12,191 nt of DNA, taken from assembly GCA_002387605.1 (NCBI GenBank), contig DGJU01000069.1, positions 1-12,191 of the forward strand. The letters are read 5' to 3'. Positions within the stretch are counted from its first letter, which is position 1; each line of letters begins with the position of its first letter. This document shows positions 6,825 to 12,191 of this stretch, piece after piece. Made by a program: the position numbers and the translations under genes. The notes below the pieces were generated by a model. The model saw only the letters and a program-made list of their open reading frames with translations, was not told the origin of the DNA and made no database searches. The DNA is from Alphaproteobacteria bacterium UBA4588 (GTDB lineage Bacteria; Pseudomonadota; Alphaproteobacteria; Puniceispirillales; Puniceispirillaceae).

Positions 6825-7592
6825 ATGACGACCACCACCATATCTATTATCAAATCTGGTTTCATCAAATCTGGGTTAGGCGCTCTGCTCCTGACGGTTG
6901 GCATTGCGGTTTTAGGGAGCAGCATTACCACACCTGCAAAAGCAGAGCTGAGTGCACGCCAACAAAATGATGTCACCAGCTTGATTGAGAGCTATATCCG
7001 AGAAAACCCGTCTGTTATTCGCGATGTCCTTGCCAAGCTTGCAGCAGACGAAGCGCTTGCCATGAAGCAAGCCGCATTTCAGTTGCTCGCCGATGATATC
7101 GGTGACCCAGCCATTGGCCCGGCTGATGCGAGCATCACGATTTATGAATTTTCTGATTATAATTGTGGTTATTGCAAACGGCTCTTCCCGACCATGATGG
7201 ATGTCTTGGCAGAAGCAGGGGATGTAAAGCTTGTTGTCAAAGAGTTGCCTATTATCGCAGAAAGCTCGCTTGCCGCAGCGCAGGCCGGCATTGCTGCACA
7301 AAAACAACAAAAATTCCCCGCCTTTCATGCAGCCCTCATGAGATCCCGCGGCAAGACAGATGATAAAGCGCTGATAGCAGCTGCAAAACAGGCTGGACTT
7401 GATATTGCACAATGGCGTTCAGACATGAATTCACCGCTCACGATAGCTATTCTGCGACGCACAGAACAAGCCGCAATGGCGTTCGAATTGCGCGGAACAC
7501 CTGCGCTTATTATCGGAACACAGGTTATTCCAGGCGCGGTTCCCAAGGAGCAGATACTTCAAGCTATTGCAGAAGCGCGCAAAAATTCATAA
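6825..7592 (+). CDS. DsbA-family thiol:disulfide oxidoreductase, exported
   Basis: Periplasmic thioredoxin-fold protein of 255 residues. The signal peptide covers about residues 1-40, ending TTPAKA before ELSARQ. A helical N-terminal segment (about 42-95, including ESYIRENPSVIRDVLAKL) precedes the thioredoxin fold. This layout is seen in ScsC/Com1-like DsbA relatives, where such helices can oligomerise the protein. The active site is Cys114-Gly-Tyr-Cys117 in DYNCGYCKR, and the cis-proline is Pro226 in GTPALIIG. Whether it oxidises or isomerises disulfides cannot be decided from sequence. An AAGGG lies nine bases before the ATG. It starts 94 bases after the M48 gene, and both products act in the envelope. 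Confidence 0.93.
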   Translation: MTTTTISIIKSGFIKSGLGALLLTVGIAVLGSSITTPAKAELSARQQNDVTSLIESYIRENPSVIRDVLAKLAADEALAMKQAAFQLLADDIGDPAIGPADASITIYEFSDYNCGYCKRLFPTMMDVLAEAGDVKLVVKELPIIAESSLAAAQAGIAAQKQQKFPAFHAALMRSRGKTDDKALIAAAKQAGLDIAQWRSDMNSPLTIAILRRTEQAAMAFELRGTPALIIGTQVIPGAVPKEQILQAIAEARKNS

Positions 7593-7648
7593 AACAGTAT
7601 AGTGGTGTTGCATGACGCCCTCATTATTTACTTAAGTCAGGGTCAGAT

Positions 7649-8101
7649 ATGTCCTCACCTCTTGCTGATATTCTTGTCATAAACGGTCCCAATCTTAATA
7701 TGATTGGTACTCGTGAGCCTGAAATCTATGGGCATACTACCTTTGCAGATATCGAAAAGGCATCGCGCGAAGAAGCTGCCTCTCTTGGTGTCAGCCTTGA
7801 CTGGATGCAATCGAATCATGAAGGCGAAATTGTCACAAGGATACAATCTGCTGTGACGCATAACCGTGCGCTGGTGATTAATGCAGCAGCCTATACCCAT
7901 ACATCAATTGCGTTACGCGATGCGTTGGGATTATTTTCCGGTCCAAAAATTGAAATTCATATCTCTAACATTCATCGCAGAGAGACCTTTCGCCACCGTT
8001 CAATGATTATTGATATGTGTGATGGAACAGTTGCCGGATTTGGCGCGATGTCTTATCAACTTGGCATTCGGGCAGCTGCTCACCTACTATCATCGCAGTA
8101 A
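7649..8101 (+). CDS. aroQ: 3-dehydroquinate dehydratase, type II
   Basis: Third step of the shikimate pathway: dehydration of 3-dehydroquinate to 3-dehydroshikimate by a dodecameric cytosolic enzyme. The 150-residue length is normal. Signature residues are visible: INGPNLN (11-17), Arg22 and catalytic Tyr27 in TREPEIYG, Asn78 with Tyr82-Thr-His84 in AAAYTHTSIALRDAL, catalytic His104 in IEIHISNIH, and Arg115 in RETFRHR. The usual Asn-Pro before the AYTH motif is Asn-Ala here, a minor change. AGGG lies six bases upstream of the ATG. In this neighbourhood aroQ precedes accB, an order common in proteobacteria. Confidence 0.97.
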   Translation: MSSPLADILVINGPNLNMIGTREPEIYGHTTFADIEKASREEAASLGVSLDWMQSNHEGEIVTRIQSAVTHNRALVINAAAYTHTSIALRDALGLFSGPKIEIHISNIHRRETFRHRSMIIDMCDGTVAGFGAMSYQLGIRAAAHLLSSQ

Positions 8102-8186
8102 CCTTCCGACTATCACCATAATAATTAGTGTAATCATAATACCGCCTTACATACGAGCAGTTTAATCAGGAAACAGGACGACAATC

Positions 8187-8681
8187 ATGGCACCAGCCTC
8201 AAAATCTAAAAACTTTGCTGTTGAATCAGCGTTCATGAACGAGCTTGTTACGCTTTTTTCTGATAGTGACCTGACAACACTTGAACTTGAAACAGATGAG
8301 ATTGCTGTCAAATTATCGCGCGGCTCAGAAGGCGCTACAGTGATGATGCCGCAGATGGCTCAGATGGGTCAGCCCTTTGCAGCAGCTCCTGGCGCTCCTG
8401 CAACGCCTGCTGCGCCAGCTGTTGAAGCAGCGCCAGATGCCTCACATCCTGGGGCGGTCAAATCGCCAATGGTTGGTACAGTCTATGAAGGTCCCGAGCC
8501 GGGCGCGCCTGCCTTTATCAAAGAAGGCGATACGGTAAAAAAAGGCCAGACACTTTTCATTGTTGAAGCGATGAAGGTTATGAACCCTATTGCCTCAACG
8601 CTGGACGGCACGGTAACAAAAATTCTGGTTCAGAACGCACAGCCGGTTGAATTTGACCAAGCCCTTGTGATCATTGAGTAG
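8187..8681 (+). CDS. accB: Biotin carboxyl carrier protein of acetyl-CoA carboxylase
   Basis: Carries the biotin that AccC carboxylates and the carboxyltransferase then uses to make malonyl-CoA for fatty-acid synthesis. The 164 residues divide into an N-terminal helical part (about 10-45), a flexible Ala/Pro/Met linker (about 50-88) and a C-terminal biotinyl domain from about residue 91. The biotin acceptor is Lys130 in VEAMKVMN, close to the usual EAMKMMN. The thumb-like segment EGPEPGAPAFIKEGD before it is typical of AccB. AGGA lies eight bases before the ATG. The stop falls ten bases before accC, so the two are almost certainly cotranscribed. Confidence 0.97.
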   Translation: MAPASKSKNFAVESAFMNELVTLFSDSDLTTLELETDEIAVKLSRGSEGATVMMPQMAQMGQPFAAAPGAPATPAAPAVEAAPDASHPGAVKSPMVGTVYEGPEPGAPAFIKEGDTVKKGQTLFIVEAMKVMNPIASTLDGTVTKILVQNAQPVEFDQALVIIE

Positions 8682-8691
8682 AAAAAACACC

Positions 8692-10032
8692 ATGTTTAAT
8701 AAAATTCTGATTGCTAATCGCGGTGATGTTGCCTTGAGGGTCCTACGGGCTTGTAAGGAAATGGGAATTCAGACAGTGATTGTCCATTCCACTGCTGATG
8801 CTGAATCAATGCCGGTACGGCTGGCGGATGAATCTGTTTGTATCGGCCCTGCCGCCTCTTCAGAATCATACCTCAACATCCCGAGCCTTGTTTCAGCTGC
8901 TGCCATAACGGGCTGTGATGCTGTCCATCCAGGCGTTGGGTTTCTGGCCGAGAATGCTGATTTTGCTGATATTGTTATTGCTCATGGGCTTGCCTTTATT
9001 GGCCCAGAACCTGACCATATCCGCCAAATGGGTGACAAGGTTCAGGCAAAGATATCAGCTGCTGAAGCAGGGCTTCCGCTTGTACCTGGCTCACCTGGCG
9101 CTGTTCATACCATCGAAGAGGCACATAAACTCGCTGAAGGTATCGGCTTTCCGTTACTTGTGAAAGCGGCATCTGGCGGCGGTGGCCGCGGGATGAAAGT
9201 TGCGTTAAGCGCTGACGAATTATCAGTTGCCTTTTCATCAGCGCGCAGTGAAGCCAAGGCTGCCTTTGGTGATGATACTGTCTATCTAGAACGCTATCTT
9301 GATAATCCGCGCCATATCGAAGTTCAGGTTATTGCAGATTCGCACGGCAATGCTGTGCATTTGGGCGAGCGCGAATGCTCTGTGCAACGGCGCCATCAGA
9401 AGCTATTTGAAGAAGCCCCCTCGCCGGCATTAACAGATGTTCAGCGGTCTCATATTGGTATGATTGCGGCCGAGGCAACCCAGAAAATGGGCTATCTTGG
9501 CGTTGGAACAATGGAATTTCTTTATCAGGATGGTGAGTTTTTCTTCATTGAGATGAATACACGCCTTCAGGTTGAGCATCCGATTACCGAAGCCATTACC
9601 GGCATTGATCTTGTCACAGAACAAATCAAAATTGCTGCTGGCGGCGTATTGCCCTTCACACAGGATGAAGTAACCTTCACCGGCCATGCTATCGAATGCC
9701 GGATTAATGCTGAACATCCTGAAACATTTATGCCAACGCCGGGCAAGGTTGAATATTACCATGCCGCTGGCGGCGCCGGCGTTCGGGTTGATACGATTTT
9801 ATATTCTGGGTATAAAATCCCGCCTTATTATGACAGCCTGATTGCCAAGCTAATTGTTCATGGCCGCGATAGGGACCATGCTCTTGCGCGCCTGCGTCTT
9901 GCCTTGCAGGAATTCGTAGTGGAGCCAATGCCAACAACCCTTGACCTACATCGCAGGCTGGTTGATGCAGATGCCATTAAAACAGGTAATTACTCTATTA
10001 AGTGGCTGGAGCAGGAGTTCCTGACAAGCTAA
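8692..10032 (+). CDS. accC: Biotin carboxylase subunit of acetyl-CoA carboxylase
   Basis: ATP-grasp enzyme that carboxylates biotin on AccB using ATP and bicarbonate. From ATG 8692 it is 446 residues and starts MFNKILIANRG, the normal length and start. An upstream in-frame TTG at 8674 overlaps the accB stop and is less likely. ATP- and metal-binding residues line up with the E. coli enzyme: Lys116, Lys158 before the SGGGGRGM loop, Glu275 and Glu287 with Asn289, Arg291 in MNTRLQVEHP, and Arg337 in ECRINAE. The motif ECSVQRRHQKLFEEAPSP is intact. One oddity is HPGVGFLAEN at residues 79-88, where E. coli has Tyr82 in HPGYGFLSEN. The next gene, aat, starts eight bases downstream. Confidence 0.97.
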   Translation: MFNKILIANRGDVALRVLRACKEMGIQTVIVHSTADAESMPVRLADESVCIGPAASSESYLNIPSLVSAAAITGCDAVHPGVGFLAENADFADIVIAHGLAFIGPEPDHIRQMGDKVQAKISAAEAGLPLVPGSPGAVHTIEEAHKLAEGIGFPLLVKAASGGGGRGMKVALSADELSVAFSSARSEAKAAFGDDTVYLERYLDNPRHIEVQVIADSHGNAVHLGERECSVQRRHQKLFEEAPSPALTDVQRSHIGMIAAEATQKMGYLGVGTMEFLYQDGEFFFIEMNTRLQVEHPITEAITGIDLVTEQIKIAAGGVLPFTQDEVTFTGHAIECRINAEHPETFMPTPGKVEYYHAAGGAGVRVDTILYSGYKIPPYYDSLIAKLIVHGRDRDHALARLRLALQEFVVEPMPTTLDLHRRLVDADAIKTGNYSIKWLEQEFLTS

Positions 10033-10040
10033 GGCAGGCT

Positions 10041-10703
10041 ATGACTGAGACCTATGCCTATTCACCGGAAACAATCATCAAGGCCTATAGCCTTGGTGTC
10101 TTTCCCATGGCTGAGAGCCGCGATGATCCTGAAATTAATTTCTATGAGCCAGAAATAAGAGGGGTTCTTCGGCTTACCCCGCCACATATTCCGCGCCGGC
10201 TCCTCAGACTTGTACGACAAAAACCCTACCGCATCACGCTAGATACAGATTTCAAATCAGTTATTGAGGCATGTGCTGCGCCGAGCAATACCCGCGATGA
10301 TAGCTGGATTAACCCAGAAATAGTCACGCTTTATTGTGCCCTTCATAAAATGGGATTTGCCCATTCAGTTGAGGTGTGGGACGGCGATGCGCTTATTGGC
10401 GGGCTTTATGGTGTTAGGCTCGGGCGGGCGTTCTTTGGCGAGTCTATGTTTTCACGCCGCAGCAATGCATCAAAAATTGCCCTCACCCATTTAATAGCGC
10501 GGCTATATTATGCGGGCTATACGCTACTGGATGCACAATTCTCCAACGACCATCTGATGCAGTTTGGCCTCGAGGAAATACCAAAAGAGATTTTTAAAGC
10601 CCGGCTTGCTGAGGCGCTATCAGCCCCCGCCGCCTTTCCGTCTGATATATCTGAGGATGTGGCGCTGGCTTACTTAGCGCAGGTCAGAACAGATACATCA
10701 TAG
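10041..10703 (+). CDS. aat: Leucyl/phenylalanyl-tRNA--protein transferase
   Basis: Transfers Leu or Phe from aminoacyl-tRNA to proteins with N-terminal Lys or Arg, marking them for ClpS/ClpAP degradation. The 220-residue protein is of usual size for alphaproteobacteria. Motifs are GVFPMAE (19-25), SWINPEIV (88-95), AHSVEVWDG (107-115), GGLYGV, FFGESMFS (131-138), SNASKIALTHL and LLDAQFSNDHL, where Asp164 and Gln166 match the catalytic Asp/Gln of E. coli Aat. ATG 10041 is chosen over an upstream in-frame GTG at 10002 because it matches the family start and AAGG overlaps the accC stop just upstream. The last 34 bases also encode the opposite-strand DUF2155 C-terminus, so there is no spacer for a terminator. 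Confidence 0.95.
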   Translation: MTETYAYSPETIIKAYSLGVFPMAESRDDPEINFYEPEIRGVLRLTPPHIPRRLLRLVRQKPYRITLDTDFKSVIEACAAPSNTRDDSWINPEIVTLYCALHKMGFAHSVEVWDGDALIGGLYGVRLGRAFFGESMFSRRSNASKIALTHLIARLYYAGYTLLDAQFSNDHLMQFGLEEIPKEIFKARLAEALSAPAAFPSDISEDVALAYLAQVRTDTS

Positions 10704-11113
10704 ACAGCATGCTCAAGGCTGGAGACAGCTGGACTTGAGGCAAACATCCACCCAGAAAAAACGGTTTGAGGCGGTATCTTAATATCATAACCCACATCTT
10801 GAATGGTCAGAAACGCGGTATTTTCAGGAGGCTCTTCTGGCGGGCGATAGGCACAGTGATGTGCTGTAATCTGAAGCGTCCCAAACTGGGCTGTACTGCC
10901 AATTTCTATTGGTAGCCTGCCAATTCGCGCTGTAACCTTATCAAGGGTTTGCAGGGTGAGTATAGTGCCTGCACGCCATGTTACTGCTTCGCTTGTAATG
11001 GTCTGATTGAACCGGCTTGACTGCGACTGAGCAAGGCCAAGCTGTGGCGAGGAAAATATCCAGAGCAGGGCCGCTAAAAGCCCTGTTATTATCGGTACTC
11101 TGGTGATTATCAT
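10670..11113 (-). CDS. DUF2155 domain exported protein
   Basis: Conserved alphaproteobacterial envelope protein of unknown function, 147 residues from ATG 11113. A signal peptide precedes about residue 29 (GLLAALLWIFSSPQLGLAQ). The domain shows LDKVTARIGRL (57-67), Cys87 followed by RPPEEPPENTAFLTIQD, VFSGWMFASSPAVSSLEHAVYDV (in overlapping parts), and a terminal Cys145. Cys87 and Cys145 could form a disulfide, helped by the DsbA-like protein nearby (inference). The frame is open back to 11206, but that would overlap mlaD. Starting at 11113 leaves a 13-base gap after mlaD and gives a clean signal peptide. The C-terminus reads YDVSVLTC where I recall a Trp in the usual YDVWV motif; this lies in the stretch overlapping aat. 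Confidence 0.85.
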   Translation of the reverse strand: MIITRVPIITGLLAALLWIFSSPQLGLAQSQSSRFNQTITSEAVTWRAGTILTLQTLDKVTARIGRLPIEIGSTAQFGTLQITAHHCAYRPPEEPPENTAFLTIQDVGYDIKIPPQTVFSGWMFASSPAVSSLEHAVYDVSVLTCAK

Positions 11114-11126
11114 CTGGCTTGCGTTC

Positions 11127-11582
11127 TTAATTACCGCCACCACCTGATCCCTGAAAGACAACTTTACCCAGCAAATCAGTAAGGCTAACAGGATCGCTCG
11201 TATCATAAATTGTAGTACCAGCTTCTAATATAGCGTCATCAGCGCCCGGTATAAGTTCTAGAAAATTGCCGCCAAGCAAAGACGCTGCTGTTATTCTGGC
11301 AGAGGTATCCGCAGGCAATTGGATATCATCATTTATGCGCATTTCAATACGTGCGGTAAATGTTTGCGGGTTGAGAGACTGGCCAACAATCCGGCCAATT
11401 TTAATCCCTGATAAGCGCACATCATCACCAACGGTTAGCCCGCCTGTCGTGCCAAATTCAGCATCAATCGCATAGCCGTCTGCCGTGCTCATTCCAGCTG
11501 TCTGATATACCATAAAACTAAAGAAGGATGCCCCAAGAAGGACAACAGCGCCCATCACGATTTCGATAATATTACGTTGCAT
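11127..11582 (-). CDS. mlaD: MlaD-like MCE-domain phospholipid transport protein
   Basis: Inner-membrane-anchored, periplasm-facing component of the Mla lipid transport system between the two membranes. The 151 residues comprise one N-terminal membrane helix (about 7-28), an MCE domain (about 38-115, with GLTVGDDVRLSGIKIGRI and ASLLGGNFLEL) and a short tail ending in GSGGGGN. AAGGA lies nine bases before the ATG on the minus strand. No mlaE, mlaF or mlaC homologue is in the window, so its partners must be elsewhere, which is common for this alphaproteobacterial location. It is followed 13 bases later by the DUF2155 gene and is probably cotranscribed with it. Confidence 0.93.
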   Translation of the reverse strand: MQRNIIEIVMGAVVLLGASFFSFMVYQTAGMSTADGYAIDAEFGTTGGLTVGDDVRLSGIKIGRIVGQSLNPQTFTARIEMRINDDIQLPADTSARITAASLLGGNFLELIPGADDAILEAGTTIYDTSDPVSLTDLLGKVVFQGSGGGGN

Positions 11583-11610
11583 TAATCGCTGTCCTTCTTG
11601 CGCTGTTAGT

Positions 11611-11635
11611 AAAAAATAACGGTAAAGCCATTATT
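11611..11635 (-). terminator. Intrinsic terminator-like hairpin between the NDUFA12 gene and mlaD
   Basis: On the minus strand AATAATGG (11635-11628), loop CTTTA and CCGTTATT (11622-11615) form an eight-pair stem with one G-U, followed directly by TTTT (11614-11611). It starts 21 bases after the NDUFA12-like stop. It is AT-rich, so it may be leaky, letting some transcription run into mlaD. Confidence 0.5.
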
Positions 11636-11656
11636 AGACTAAAATATGGCATGATC

Positions 11657-12013
11657 TCAGGATGGTTGCCACGGCTCATAATCGCCGGTAGCCGCTGCCC
11701 GCTTTCCGCCTTTAAGCACATGCCCAGCCGGGCGATGAGCATAGCGTGTTCCTGTCAGGTTTGGTACATGCTCCTGCTGCCAGTCATATCGCGCATAGCC
11801 GTCTGCCGGCGGCGGTGACTGTTCTGTATGATGCAGCCAGCCATGCCAATCCGATGGCACTTTAGAGGCTTCAACACGACCTTTGAAAATCACATAGCGT
11901 GATGTGCGACCGCCGCGAACAGCTTTGCGCGTTTCATAATAGCTATTACCAAACGTATCCTGACCGATAAGTTGGGCTGATAGTTTAATCGCCAGCTTAG
12001 AGATAAAATTCAT
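11657..12013 (-). CDS. NADH dehydrogenase complex I accessory subunit, NDUFA12 (B17.2) family
   Basis: Homologue of a mitochondrial complex I accessory subunit, found in bacteria mainly among alphaproteobacteria; expected at the inner membrane on the peripheral arm of NADH:quinone oxidoreductase. The 118 residues show family motifs in order: GQDTFGNSYYE (17-27), SRYVIFKGRVEASKVPSDWHG (38-58, in overlapping parts), WLHHTEQSPP (59-68), HVPNLTGTRYAHRP (82-95) and a terminal YEPWQP. No signal peptide or membrane helix is seen. AAGGA lies about eight bases before the ATG. It leads the minus-strand group with mlaD and DUF2155, separated from mlaD by 74 bases with a terminator-like hairpin. Confidence 0.93.
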   Translation of the reverse strand: MNFISKLAIKLSAQLIGQDTFGNSYYETRKAVRGGRTSRYVIFKGRVEASKVPSDWHGWLHHTEQSPPPADGYARYDWQQEHVPNLTGTRYAHRPAGHVLKGGKRAAATGDYEPWQPS

Positions 12014-12057
12014 GAAACGTTCCTTTTTGCCGAAACCATCGAGAGGCTAATGCGTTG

Positions 12058-12086
12058 CTTATACCCCGCCTAGCAGATTTTAAAAA
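12058..12086 (-). promoter_or_regulatory. Weak candidate promoter for the NDUFA12-like gene
   Basis: On the minus strand TATAAG (12063-12058) lies 17 bases after TTTTTA (12086-12081). The -10 box is good and the -35 poor. It is placed about 45 bases upstream of the ATG at 12013. Nothing else in 12014-12191 is clearly recognisable. Confidence 0.25.
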
Positions 12087-12191
12087 GGGGGCATTGCTCA
12101 GTCTTATCTCACACACCGAAACAGTCGCAGCAGACATCTGAGAATAGCGCCAGATTATCGGCCTTAATAGGCTCATAATTGACGGAAACCT

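Noticed and set aside
6912..7412. 166-codon minus-strand ORF opposite dsbA
   Set aside because: Shadow of the well-supported DsbA-family gene; Cys-rich nonsense composition, no domain pattern.
8674..8691. TTG start giving AccC six extra residues
   Set aside because: ATG 8692 gives the conserved MFNKILIANRG start and avoids overlap with accB.
11114..11206. Longer DUF2155 reading from ATG 11206
   Set aside because: It would overlap the mlaD coding region by 80 bases; the internal ATG at 11113 gives a proper signal peptide.
11997..12176. 59-codon minus-strand ORF, open to the window edge and overlapping the NDUFA12-like start
   Set aside because: Its length is within chance, it matches nothing I know, and its end would overlap the NDUFA12-like start. 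It could be the tail of a gene beyond the edge, which this window cannot settle.
12179..12184. TTGACG on the plus strand at the right edge, a possible divergent -35 box
   Set aside because: Its -10 partner would lie outside the window, so it cannot be evaluated.

Overview
The window looks like core chromosome of a marine-type alphaproteobacterium of moderate GC (by eye just under 50%). Three things point there: an RNase E with an acidic insertion in its S1 domain and a C-terminal RGWW peptide; the chain aroQ, accB, accC, aat, DUF2155, mlaD, NDUFA12, which I recognise as an alphaproteobacterial arrangement; and an NDUFA12-type complex I accessory subunit, found in alphaproteobacteria and mitochondria. 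The GC level and protein flavour suggest a SAR116 or Rhodospirillales relative. That placement is inference and was not tested by any search.

Layout. Positions 1-585 (minus) hold the N-terminal part of a periplasmic N-acetylmuramoyl-L-alanine amidase (signal peptide plus AMIN domain) that runs off the left edge. A gene-free stretch of about 620 bases separates it from the divergent rne (1205-3682, plus). The stretch has a consensus -10 box, an offset inverted-repeat set and a small attenuator-like group of mutually exclusive stems. A strong symmetrical hairpin lies in the gap between the convergent rne and a minus-strand class I/II aminotransferase (3799-5055). Next is an AT-rich divergent region with a palindrome, a 12-codon mini-ORF and a 30-bp-spaced direct repeat. 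A plus-strand run follows: M48 metalloprotease with TPR-like C-terminus, DsbA-family disulfide protein, aroQ, accB, accC and aat. The right end is a minus-strand group transcribed toward aat: NDUFA12-like protein, mlaD and DUF2155. The DUF2155 gene overlaps aat tail-to-tail by 34 bases.

How the genes fit together. Most are housekeeping functions. RNase E drives RNA turnover. AroQ supplies the shikimate pathway. AccB and AccC form the biotin half of acetyl-CoA carboxylase for fatty-acid synthesis. Aat feeds the N-degron pathway. The amidase, M48 protease, DsbA-like protein, DUF2155 protein and MlaD all act in the envelope, and NDUFA12 supports respiratory complex I. I see no mobile element, CRISPR array, tRNA, rRNA, phage gene or defence locus.

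I did not find a convincing new multi-gene system. The points most worth a second look are non-coding or structural: the rne leader, the aminotransferase/M48 intergenic region, and the aat/DUF2155 dual-coding overlap.
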